A stretch of 64,000 nucleotides of DNA from Solanum dulcamara (Eukaryota; Streptophyta; Magnoliopsida; Solanales; Solanaceae). Within the stretch, counting starts at the first letter, position 1. The number at the start of each line of letters is the position of its first letter. This document shows positions 11,611-22,415 of the stretch, piece by piece. The translations under genes and the position numbers were made by a program. The DNA is taken from assembly GCF_947179165.1 (NCBI RefSeq), contig NC_077237.1, forward strand, positions 10,654,735 through 10,718,734, in the 5' to 3' direction. A model generated the notes under the pieces. It ran no database searches and was not told where the DNA came from. It saw only the letters and a list, made by a program, of their open reading frames with translations.

Positions 11611-12349
11611 TGTCACGACCCAACCCCATAGCCGTGACTATAGCTCAAACTGGACTCTCGTGTACACACCTATTATCTATAATCAATCAAGAACTAAACA
11701 TGATATGGGACTTAAGGAAATATGATGTTATCTCAAGACTATCCCATATTTGTATATATAATGCGACTTATCTCCTGAGGAGTTATAACATCAAAGTTAA
11801 TGTAGTACATAAGTCAACAAGGCTATCATTATATGTAGGAACATCCCGCTATATATCATATACATATATGCAAGCCGACAAGGCCGCCACTATAAATAGG
11901 AACATTCCTAAAATATAAGTCATACTAGTACAGTTGGATAACATCTATATGATGGGACAAGGCCCCGCCGTACCCATGGATAAATAAATATATACATCAA
12001 AAATATCTATATCATAATTCTAGGCTCCGGGACAATGGAGTACTTCCAAAATAGCTAAGTGGAAATCCTAAGCTGACGGATTCTCGAAATTAATATTTGT
12101 ACCTGCGGGCATAAAACACAGCCCCCGAAGAAAGGGGATCAGTACGATATATGTACTGAGTATATAAAGCATAATATATCATAAACGAGATCACATTTGA
12201 AGTAGAGATTCAGGAGATAAGTATGATACTCAAGAAGTCACTGTACCTGTGCCTTATGAAATAAAATCATGCATGATATATCATATTCGGTCCATTGTGA
12301 ACACGGTGAATCTGTCATATACATGTACCATATTTGGCCCATCATGAAG

Positions 12350-12405
12350 CCCGACGCCATCATCACATCATCATATCATCATATCATATCATCATATATA
12401 TATAC
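12350..12405. repeat. TCA/ATC-rich microsatellite
   Basis: A run of CATCATCACATCATCATATC-type repeats inside the nested LTR. Confidence 0.6.
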
Positions 12406-14929
12406 CGTACCCGGCCCTCTAGTGAGGGACTCAGTGAACAATGCAGTGAAACTATGCACGAATACATACCCGGCCCAGGACTCGGTGAAATATACATTAA
12501 GGCATGCACGAGTAGAGTAGTGAGTAACCATATGCATTTAAATCATCATTTGAGACTCAATAGAATAATTCAAATGAACCATCATTTGAAAATCAAGACA
12601 ATATTCATTTCAAGTAACCTCCGATTGACCTTATAAATTATTCCAAATATGAATTATCTCAAAATATAAATTATACCAAAATAGGACGGCTGAAATCATA
12701 CACATGTATTAAAATATAATGATATAATTTCTAGGAATTAAGAACAATAGCCATCCTAGTGTCTCTAAGAATAGGAGTTTCTTTGGAATTTATACATTCG
12801 TCGTCCTTTGATTTCATATGGATCATGCCAAAAGAAAGAAGGGATAGGCTTTACATACCTTTAGCATTTATCTGCACACAACATGTATATGCTGCCGCAT
12901 AGGATCTCAACCTATATTAATACGTTAATAACTATGATTAGGCTATGGAAAGGCATACAACGTACTTCGTCGTTAGTAGGTTATTTCTAAAAATTTGGAC
13001 AGCACCTCCCCTGAACTTCATCACCATTTTTAGAGTATATAAATGCAAAACTGGATTTTAGAGCCTAAATGAAAGTTTTAGCTCTATGAAATATATTTCC
13101 AAAACATCTTTAGTCAATTAAAACGGAGCTTTACACAAGGAGTTATGCTAAATTTACTAACAGCAGTCCCATCCCAAAAATGGGTTTGCCAAACAAAAGT
13201 CTAGGCAACAACTCCCTTATACTTGTCACTTTCCCCACTTCCAAATCAGCTATACATTCACCAAGAAACATCAATAATCACACATTCAAATGCCATGTCA
13301 ATACAATCCAAGACGATATTCAAAAATTCTCCAAACAACCCGCCTAACATTTAACTTCCGTTTATTACCAACATAACGACTACAATGCCATCAAATTACT
13401 TCTAATAAGTTGCAGCCATCACACCTTAATAAAATGATCTATATCAGCCCAACGATCAACCATACAATGCATAACATAACTTTAACTTAACACAAACCGC
13501 CACACACTATAAGCCCCCCTTAAATCAATTAAAACTTTAACTTGACATGTTGTATACTTTCATTTTTATTTTGTAATAAGCAACAATAACAACCACCACA
13601 TTAATCGATGTTCATCCATTGTTTTTAGTTTAGAACAGCCCCAATATGTCCCAAACATTAACATATACAATCCCTTCACTTTTAATACATAATTCATTAC
13701 AATAATAGCAACAACGACAATCAACCCCATCTAATTTAAACAACTCCAAATCTGTCCATTTTAATACCAAAACTAATCATGTGGTTTTCTTGCTTCCAAT
13801 TCTATTTAATACAAGTTAATATCTTCATTATAACATTATTGGTAAGTTAAGGCAGCCCACATTCATAATACTCAACAACAATTCCAATCCACATACAATT
13901 ACTACATCTTCCACTTATCCTTAAAGATCCATAGTTTTGTCGTTTTATTGAAATAATCCTAAAACAACCCAACCAACATATAATGTAACATAAAACCTTA
14001 ATTATCATTAATCTTCCAATATCAACAAGAACAATAATAACCTATCAAAACAGCCCCTAACTCACAATATAAAGAGGCTCAAAACATTACGATTACTAGT
14101 GAACACACCAAGGAAACTACATACGATTTTACACCTTATTTCGTACATATTTTTTCCATCAATTTTCATGGGACATAGTAACAGCCACACATGACCAAAA
14201 CATCATTCATTCATATGCAATAAAACCATGTTAATATCACCACAAGTTCTACAACAACCCTCAACACAAATTCAACCTCAACTTTAACCATTTAATTTTT
14301 TCATTCTCATCACATAATTCATGATAATAACAACCAAACTACTACTTAAAATTAATTCATTATTTTTACACTAAAACAGCCCCTAACACGGCTCAATAAA
14401 AACTCAACATCAACATCCATAGTTTCATACATTCATCAACTTATAAGAGATTAAATTGCTTCCAAAATGAGGAAAAAGATGGAATCCTACCTTAGGTTAT
14501 AGTGACCCAACTTTGTTGGAATTTGAGGCTTGGTTCATCAATGCTTTTGTTGCCCTAAAGAATTCATCTTGCTGTCATGACCTTGAAGAAAAACGCCACA
14601 CTTGGAGCTGCTCCATCAACCATGGCCGAGCCTCTCTCTCTATTTGGAAAAGATGAGAGCATGAAAACGAAAAAAAAAATGAAAAATCAAAAGGTCGTTT
14701 TATTCAAAACCCCAATTGTGACATCCCTTCTCTCCCACTTCACACCTCAGAACGCACCCCACAAATTGGGAGAATTTGCACCTACATTAAATTTTAGAGG
14801 ACATGCAAAAAGCAATAATAGATCTCGTCGTTAATATTAATAAAAAAAGTGTAAAACCTATCTAATTCATCTTAGGTCCATGTTAATACGAATTAGTGAA
14901 ATGAAGGATGATTAAGAAGTGGAATAAGC

Positions 14930-14995
14930 AAGCAAAGAACCCAACCAAGCAAATCGAATCTCAAGCAAAGAACCCAACCAAGCAAATCGAATCTC
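14930..14995. repeat. 33-bp tandem duplication
   Basis: Unit AAGCAAAGAACCCAACCAAG..., 33 bp, occurs twice in identical form (14930-14962 and 14963-14995) at the left of the organelle-like block. Confidence 0.85.
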
Positions 14996-16286
14996 CTTGA
15001 CCCGGGCACAGCAAGCAGTTTCCGTGACGGAAAAAGCAGCATCGTTGACTCCAGAGAAGTAAGCGAAGGGCTGCTTGCCAATGACACTTTGTGCTTGTCA
15101 ATCTGTATCCCATTGGTTGGTTAATTGGTCACATTTTATTCATAAAATGGCTTGAATTGGTATTAGTCTGGATACGACAAAATCAATAGCCTTCGATGGT
15201 TATACGGGTATCCAAAGGACGAACGAGATAGATGTTTGTTGTCCCAACCATTCTTTTAGTCCCAAGCCCGCTAAGGAAAGGGCTGACTTAGAACAAAGTT
15301 TTCGTGTTGTTGATTCCTAGGTGTAGCGCTTCTTCCCCTATGCTGCCTATTAGTGCTAGTAGAGTAGGACTGACCCGTAATACAGAAACTCTAGTCGAAA
15401 ATGAGGGCTACGCAGCCGAATCCTTCAATCCGAGGTGAGGCAGAGTTTCGTCCTGAGCAATGAAGATAGAGACCAATCACTTTGATCGTGGTTGTTTTAG
15501 CCAAGCCGAAAATATCCTACTTTTTGCAATCCTTCTTTTGAGCCTTATTTTTCTCGTTCGTAGAAATCGTTTTCGTTTGAATAAAAAATATGCTTTTCCA
15601 CTTGTCTTTATCATCTACGTATCCATTCTATTTTCCATCTCCTTATTTGGGTGTTGTTTACGCACCCATTTGATATCTCACTTAGAGATTTTGTGTTCTC
15701 ACTTAGGGATTTTGTGTTCTCATATTAAAGGAGCGCGGCTCTATATGAGGCTCGTACTGTAGAGCAAGCGGAAGAAAACGTAAGGTCTAAATCTAACTGA
15801 GTACGTATAATAAGAATAAGTGCAAAGAATGTAGAACTGTAGAACTAAATAAATGGACTTATTCATCTCCTACATGAGAAAGATATGTATGATAATAAAC
15901 TTTATTATTTTTCTTCATTTCTTTGTCTTTTGTCCTATCAAAGATTCTGTTAACATTGCAGATGGAACTCTCTTACCTCTTTCACATTGTGGGTCTATGT
16001 CTTCATCCCGGATTCTAACAATTCTAATACTAATATTATTAAATAGTGATTGTAAATATTGTTAATATTCTTTTATTTTCAATTTGAATTGAATGGTAAA
16101 TATTCTTTTTCATTTTTGTTTTTGGCATTTGAAATACTTTTTATTACAGTTCTGACGAAGAGATCAAAAATTTTAACTATTCTGAAATGTTGATTGTAAT
16201 ACTAATAAGGGGTAAATCAACTGAGTATTCAACTTTTTTAAGTCTTTATAATTTCTATAAGAAAGGAACTGATGTATACATAGGGA

Positions 16287-16320
16287 AAGCCGTGTGCAAT
16301 GAAAAGTGCAAGCACGGCTT
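16287..16320 (+). ncRNA. group II intron domain V-like hairpin of plastid trnK intron
   Basis: AGCCGTGTGCAATG...GCAAGCACGGCT forms a stem-loop of the type found just upstream of the trnK-UUU 3' exon, 85 bp before it. It is a pseudogene relic: the rest of the intron and the 5' exon are absent. Confidence 0.65.
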
Positions 16321-16404
16321 GGGGAGGGATCTTTACTTATTTATTTAATTTAATAATTTAAGATTAACATTTATTTTATTTAACAAGGAACTTATCTACT
16401 CCAT

Positions 16405-16439
16405 CCGACTAGTTCCGGGTTCAAATCCCGGGCAACCCA
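16405..16439 (+). tRNA. trnK-UUU: plastid trnK-UUU 3' exon fragment
   Basis: The 35 bases starting CCGACTAGTTCCGGGTTCAA and ending CCCGGGCAACCCA match the 3' exon of chloroplast tRNA-Lys(UUU) as I know it. It has the T-stem (CCGGG/CCCGG) and the 3' acceptor strand GCAACCC. The 5' exon, which would pair with it (GGGTTGC), is missing, so no tRNA can form. It lies inside a nuclear transposon and is a plastid-to-nucleus transfer relic. Confidence 0.8.
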
Positions 16440-16442
16440 CTA

Positions 16443-16930
16443 TCATATCGAAATTCTAATTCTCTGTAGAGAGGTCCGTATTTTTCCATTCTTTTTCTTT
16501 CTGAAGTTTCGATGTAAAGAGTCCTCTACCAACGCATTTAACGTATTACTTTTTTCTTTGTTGATAGAAACCCACTGATTGTCCAGTTCATTAGGGAGCG
16601 TTTTTTGGAGTGACAATAGGGGTATCTTTCTTTTTATCATTTTCTAAAAAGTTGATAAACTTGGCGGGTAAGTAAAAGATATTCTTTGTTTTCCATCACT
16701 TTTACATGTGTCAAAAAAATATTGTGACATTTTATTTCTTACGGCCTGCTCAAATCGATTATTTTTTATGTAACAAAATGGTCGAGTGTCATGGTTAGCA
16801 ATCAAATCTGGAATCTCCGACAAAGCATCTGAGATCGGACAATTCCCTCGATGCCAAAGGACGTTCTCATATTCGCTTCTCTCTTCTCTATTTGGACATG
16901 AAGTCTTCTCTTGAATGTTCTAGACCTTAA
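16443..16930 (-). pseudogene. ycf1: plastid ycf1 (TIC214) fragment
   Basis: The minus strand reads [20 protein letters not shown], then [47 protein letters not shown], a stop (TAG, about 16638), MIKRKIPLL and [20 protein letters not shown]. These words match the ycf1 protein, the large plastid inner-envelope translocon component, as I recall it. After SNTLN the expected ycf1 sequence is replaced by something else, so a second junction is likely near 16537. With one internal stop and no ends it cannot be expressed. Confidence 0.72.
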
Positions 16931-17762
16931 AAACGTTTTTGAGCTGAAATATTAGTCAACAAGAAGACATATGTGCTGCCCCATATCCCTAGTTGCCCTC
17001 TACTAAAATGTGGACCAATAAAAATTGACCATGTGGCAGTGGGGGACTATTTCTTTATCCCACTATTAGCTTAATTCATCTTAATTAATCTAAAATTCCC
17101 ACATAAGAATCCAACCATGGTTAATTAATCTATAATATCAATTAATATTCCCACACCGATTAAAATTTATAACTAAGTCGAGCTATTTTAAAATTTGGAA
17201 TTAAAAGTCCTTGAAGCCACCACGTGTCAGACTTTCTACTTGCGGCTAATGCCTTTGTTTAGTAAAACAGTCATATCTTTTAATTCCGATATCAAATAAA
17301 TTTCCACAACCTATGATTGGAATGATAATCCAATTATCTATAACTTTTATTTTAGGAGTTTTCTGAAATTACCAAACAATGATATCGTTATGGTCTCCCC
17401 AAATCAAATCACCCAAAAATGTAGCATAAAAATATCTTTTTTTTAATGGCTTACACTTGGATTTGGCTCAAGGTTCCTTCTTGAGTTGTGTTTAAATTCA
17501 CATCTATTATTCATATAACTTATCGTGTGTCCCTTTATAAAATACCATCATGTGGGCCCTACCTCAGCTCACGATTACGAGACAATATATCTTTTAACAT
17601 ATCATTCCAATCGTATTATACGAAATCCAAATATTATACTCCTGCTATCCTCATGCTTCTACGATAGAATTTCATTTTTTATACTTGTAATATTTTCTCC
17701 CCCTCTGGCTTACATTAAGCCATCTGTAGCCTTAGTAATCCGAAATTTTCTGGGGTGTAACA

Positions 17763-18270
17763 AGAAGCATCCAAGCTTCTATCAGTCCAGAGTCTTCAAA
17801 AAGAGTATGCTGACCGTAAAGTGAGGGATATGAAATTCTAGGAAAGCGATAAAGTATTCCTAAAAGTGTCACCTGTTAAGGGGGTAATGCGGTTTGGTAA
17901 GAGGGGTAAGCTCATTCCTCGCTATATTGTCCCTTTTGAAATTTTTGACTGTGTAGGGCCAGTAGCGTACATATTGGCATTACCACCTAGCTTGTCTGGA
18001 ATACATTCGGTGTTCCATGTGTCGATGCTGAAAAAGTATCATGGATATGGAGATTACATCATTAAAAGGGACTCAGTTTTATTGGACAAGGGTCTTCAGT
18101 ACAAGGAAGAGCCGGTTGCAATCCTTGATCGCGATGTCTGAAAATTTAGGACAAAAGAGATCAACATGGTAAAGGTGAAACAAAAGCATCGTTTGGCGAA
18201 GGAAGCTACTTGGGAAATCGAGAAGGACATGTGAGACAAGTATCCTCAGTTGTTCGTCAAAGCAGGTACT
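17763..18270 (+). pseudogene. gypsy integrase, 3' part with chromodomain-like end
   Basis: Continues the integrase gene after the nested insertion, starting with the duplicated AGAAG. An open stretch at 17866-18141 includes [40 protein letters not shown] and [11 protein letters not shown] (GPF/GPY-type module). After a stop it gives HRLAKEATWEIEKDM and DKYPQLF, resembling the chromodomain end of chromovirus integrases, which directs insertion to modified chromatin. Stops at about 18139 and 18232 disable it. Confidence 0.8.
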
Positions 18271-18344
18271 ACTCTATCTCTACTTTAGCCCTGTTATCCA
18301 TAGTTGGTCACTCGCGGACGAGTGATGGATAAATTAGTATCTAT

Positions 18345-20053
18345 TGTAACGACCTATCCTCGTTATTATGGATAGACGAATGAAGAAAGAAATTGGGCCA
18401 GAAAATTTTGGACTGTAATTTCAGAAAATTTTAGCCTAGGCCAGACATGTATGAATTATGAGTTAGGTGATGTATAGGGTGACCTTGTGATAGGTCGGGG
18501 ATAGAATCAGTAATCTTATTTAGTTAGATGATAGCCAAGATTATACAGAGCATTTACTGCTTCGCGGAATCACATTTAGATGAGTAAAACTCTTGGAATT
18601 TAATTCGGAGTGAAGGGTATGATTTAAGATGCCATGGGATGAAGGTGTGTGTTGGAATGGGATTTTGGAGCTCAAGTTCCGAACTCTTTGTCTCCGCCTA
18701 ACCCTCTAGAGATGGATTAGTGCCTCCAGGGCGGGGCCGCCAGAGCAGGATAGCCCGCTGTGGTGGGATAGTCGCAAACTTAAAGACGGAAAAAAAAAAC
18801 CACAAATGGTATTCTTCAACAAAAACTGTTCTTAAGACATTAGGAGGCGGCCCAGTGCAGTATTGATCACTTTTCCACTGATTTTCATGCCAAAGATAAG
18901 ATTTTTAATCCCTAAACTGATAATTCGATTCCTAAAACCCACAAACTAGGATAGGTGATCATTGTGGGGTTTTTTTGGCCCGTGGGTAATGATGGAAATT
19001 AGCCCTAAGTGGGGTTTAGGGTCATGGGTTGGTCTAAGAGTGGAACTATACTATAATTCGACTAAAGTAGACGGTTATATTGATCCTTACCCGAAAAGGA
19101 AAAGCTTTTGCATCTTAGAGTTGTTGAAGCTCTAATTCTAGGTAGGTGATGTTTTATTTCCCGTATGTATTTTATATACTTTCTAAATTATTTCATTTTA
19201 TGCACATGGGTATATGAATAGGGAAGCATGCTATAAAATATGTGAAATGACCACTACTGGCCTGTTTTGTGATGAACCTGTTCTTAGTGATATAATGTTG
19301 ACTATTGTCAGTAATTGGTGATTTATTTGTATGTTTGGATCGGGTGTCACGTTACGACACATAATTAGATCTGGTGTCCCACTCTAACACATATTTGAAT
19401 TTGGTGTCACGTTCTGACACAAACCTTGGATTGGGTATCATGTTCCAATACAAATTGAGTGTTTGCAGGTCCCAAGAGAGGATCCTTATGTGAAATTTGA
19501 TGATATTGAGATTGATGAACTGTGATCTTGTGGATTACTGTTTGTGATAAAAATGGTTAAGTTATTCTGTATATATGTGTTTGTTATGTTGGGTTTATTT
19601 ATCCATGACTTGCTTACTGGCAAGCCACTTGATCCTACCATTACACCATTGATTTTTGTGTACTGATACTACACTTGTTATGTCTTTGTTGAGTATAGGG
19701 CATATTCAGCCGACTATAGAGAGACCTCGCTTATAGGAGTGATAGTATTCGAGTTCAAGGGTGAGGTATTCTTTTAGGTTGTCGTGGACTCTCTTTTATT
19801 CTAGTCCTTTTTTGGGGACCTGGATGTTCGGACTCTGCTTCATTCTTAAATGACTTTCTTTTAGGAATTGAATTCCCTTTCTAGACTTGTTAGTTGTTAG
19901 AGTTTTGGTACGATTGACTTATAGATTTTAGGATATTTTTCCACATATTTGGATTGATTAACTAGATATTTCTGAGTTTATGGGAACTCAACCTATATTT
20001 TGTTGATTAAATTTGTTTTCTCATTTTAAAATTGTTGATATCTTGCGATTAAT
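18345..20053 (+). repeat. gypsy 3' LTR, 3'-truncated
   Basis: Starts TGTAACGACCTATCC right after GGATAAATTAGTATCTAT and follows the 5' LTR to TTGCGATTAAT. It then breaks off before the equivalents of 7375-7460. It has four copies of the about 30-bp subrepeat where the 5' LTR has three. Confidence 0.82.
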
Positions 20054-20064
20054 AGTCCCATTTA

Positions 20065-22367
20065 CCCTTAAATTTCAATAAAGGGTCCTCTCATGGGACC
20101 TATAAACACCTGTTATGTGTCGGAATGTGACACCCGATCTAAGATTGTATTGAAATATGACATTCAATCCAAATATGTATCAGAATGTGACATCCGATCT
20201 AGTTATATGTCGAAAAGTGACATCCGATTCAAGCATAAACAATCAACCACCAATGCAGTAAATAGTTTAACAGTCATATCTACCAAGAACAGTTTCATTG
20301 CAAGCCATAGACAATAAATAGTCATTACGCATGGTTCATTACATTCCTCCCTATTCATATACATATATACACACAGTGTAGCAATTAACAAGCATATATA
20401 ACACATACTGAAAGTCAAAACCATCACCTACCTCGAAACCAAGCTTTTGACAACTCTAAACTGCTGGAGCTTTTTCTTTACGGGTTCGTTTGGCTTGTTC
20501 TTGGTATATAAACATTCACATACATACAAAGAGTCAGTACAATGGCCTAATTTTTATGGATTATAACATAATTCCCAACTTAGACCAAATCCATGATCCT
20601 AACCCCCTATCTAGGGCTACTTTCCACCATTAGTTTCAAGCTAAAGCCCTCCCCTAATGATCACTAACCACAATTCTAGGTTCTAGGAATCCAAATACAA
20701 ATTAGGGGAGTAATAATCTTATCTTCGGCGTGAGAACTTGTGGAAAAATAATCAAAAGTGCCTTGGGTTAGGGCTGCTTATCGGACGGTTCGGACGGATT
20801 ATTATGCTTAATGGTTTGACTTAATGGTTATCAGCTTTTAAAAGTACTAATCCGCTAGCCAACCTATAATATATCGATTGGTTCGGTATCAGATTAGCAA
20901 TTATCGGACGGTTATCGAACGGTGTATCGGTGGTAACATGTAAAATTTCTGCCATTTACTTCAGGTAAGCAATATGTGAACAACCCGCCACTTAAACTTC
21001 CATGGCAGTCAAAAAGATTAGAAGAGTAAACACAACTACGCTCATGTAGCTTCAATACAGAGATAAAAACAGAAATGAAAACAGCGTCCAGTGTCCACAA
21101 GTTTCTGCTCATCTTTCTTTTCTTTTGGAAGCACATTTCAACAAATGAATACAAATCATATTAAATCAAACAATTCTCAAATGTGATCCATTTAAAGCAC
21201 TTTCGGAAACTAATGGAGGAAGGTAATTAAACAGAAAATGGTCTTCATGTTCCACACAATCCGACCTATTCTGCATTGCAGATTTTTAGGAGTAAAATAT
21301 CTGAAAACATTATCCGATTTGAATTTGTTAATAAACAAGTGAAATAATAGTATGAAATGTGAAAATATAATGTAGCTTCTTGAGATGTCATCGCGTCAAA
21401 TTTGAAAAATAGTAGCAAAAGTTTGAATTGTTGAAACGAAAAGAAAGCGCAGATCCTTTAGGATGAATGAGATAGAAAAAAAAGTTCTAGTATTGGGGCA
21501 GAGAAGGTGCAAAAAGTGTAAGCTTATTGTTGGGTTAAAGGAACTCATCCAGAATACTGTGATCCTGTGAATGTAATATAGTGACCTAAACTCTAATGTC
21601 TTAGGCTTGGCCTATTTAACTAAATGGGTTTGGCCTATTTAGTTAAATGAGCTTGACCTATTAAGATTTATTTTTAAGTTTATAAATTATAATAAAATAT
21701 AATAAATTCTTAACGGGTTAACGGTTTACCCAATAACAAAATTGAGTAATCCGTCCTCCACATCGATAAACCGTTAATTATAAAATTTAAATCCATTCTC
21801 CATTCGCTAATCTGATAATCCAATACCAATAAGCCAATAAGCCAATTTTGCGGTTGGGTTATCGGTAGCGGACAGTTTTGAACAACTCTACCTTGGGTAG
21901 CCTCCTAACTTCTTAAAAACTGTTTTTATGTAGAATATCATTTCTGGGGGTTTTACCCCAATTTAATCCTTGACTGTCCCACCATAGCGAGACCATCCAG
22001 CTCTAGCGAGATATGCGGAGACAAAGATCTCGTAAAGAGTATCAAGGTCTCCCATATCACAACACACCCTCATCCCATGACGTCTTAGCATACAAACTTC
22101 ACAACAAGTTCAATTCTGAGAGTTTTACTCACCTAAATACGATTCTGTAAAGTCATAAAGGATCCGTGTTGTCTAGGCTATCCACTCAATTGATCCAGTT
22201 GTAAATCCAATTCCCCATATATTGATGGATTGCACTAGACCACACTTTACTCATATTTTATCTAAGTCTGACCTAGTCTCAAAATTTTCAAGTCACTACC
22301 CGAAAGATTTCTGGCTCGATTTTCTTCTCCATTGACTTAATCGTAACAATGGGGACAGGTCGTTACA
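20065..22367 (-). repeat. inverted LTR fragment of a related gypsy element, split by a hAT element
   Basis: On the minus strand the LTR starts TGTAACGACCTGTCCCC (22367) and runs leftwards through the same landmarks as the + LTRs: GAGTAAAACTCT, the GTGTC-type subrepeats, and AGGTCCCATGAGAGGACCC. It is cut off at about 20065, where it meets the truncated + LTR. It lacks about its last 650 bp. The hAT element at 20769-21890 lies within it. Confidence 0.78.
20769..21890. mobile_element. hAT-type nonautonomous DNA transposon (1122 bp)
   Basis: Flanked by an exact 8-bp duplication CCTTGGGT (20761-20768 and 21891-21898), the hAT hallmark. Ends TAGGGCTGCTTATCGG... and ...AACTCTA (reverse complement TAGAGTTGTTC) form a short imperfect terminal repeat. 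Removing it restores a continuous LTR. Subterminal regions have repeated CGGACGG/ATCGG words on both sides. No transposase is recognised. The minus-strand ORF at 20912-21154 has no recognised family. Confidence 0.8.
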
Positions 22368-22415
22368 TGTAGTCACTGAATTTTATGGGGAAAAGATAGT
22401 TTTATGTTGGTGTAT

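Larger units (their letters stand above)
14890..16937. other. organelle-derived insertion (plastid mosaic, partly of unproved source)
   Basis: A block of higher GC and unlike composition interrupts the nested LTR. Recognised parts are the 3' end of the plastid trnK group II intron plus trnK 3' exon (about 16200-16439, +) and a ycf1 segment (16443 to about 16930, -). The part at 14890-15800 (33-bp tandem repeat, a hydrophobic ORF at 15460-15762) looks like plant organelle spacer DNA, possibly mitochondrial; I could not name it. trnK and ycf1 are not neighbours in normal plastid genomes, so the fragments were joined before or during integration. Boundaries are approximate. Confidence 0.7.
11611..17762 (-). 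mobile_element. nested solo-LTR-like insertion carrying organelle DNA
   Basis: The insertion begins TGTCACGACCC and ends GGGGTGTAACA, and is flanked by AGAAG on both sides (11606-11610 and 17763-17767). It lies exactly inside the gypsy integrase reading frame. Read on the minus strand it starts TGTTACACCCCAGAAAATTT and ends GGGTCGTGACA, the usual TG...CA of a Solanaceae gypsy LTR. No gag-pol coding and no second LTR is seen, so a solo LTR of about 4.1 kb plus about 2 kb of organelle-like DNA is the simplest reading. A nonautonomous LTR element is the alternative. Confidence 0.8.
5668..20053 (+). mobile_element. degenerate Ty3/gypsy (chromovirus-type) LTR retrotransposon, split by a nested insertion
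   Basis: The layout is 5' LTR, primer-binding site, gag, protease, RT, RNase H, integrase with a chromodomain-like tail, then 3' LTR, all on +. This is the Ty3/gypsy gene order. A tRNA-iMet-type primer site (TTGGTATTAGAGCCC at about 7464) follows the 5' LTR. The integrase gene is interrupted at 11610/17763 by a younger insertion with an AGAAG duplication. The reading frame is broken by many stops and frameshifts, and the 3' LTR has lost about its last 90 bp, so no outer target duplication can be read. It is an old, non-autonomous copy. Confidence 0.88.

Noticed and set aside
12269..12636. Overlapping ORFs of 83-100 codons
   Set aside because: Within LTR sequence and a TCA/ATC microsatellite; no domain.
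15460..15762. 100-codon hydrophobic ORF (MKIETNHFDRGCFSQAENIL...)
   Set aside because: Could be a membrane protein, but it lies in organelle-like DNA inside a transposon and I do not recognise it. Kept only as part of the organelle block.
15850..16065. ORF with VNIADGTLLPLSHCGS, faintly like a Copia protease
   Set aside because: The match is one short word and the rest is hydrophobic and AT-rich; too weak to call.
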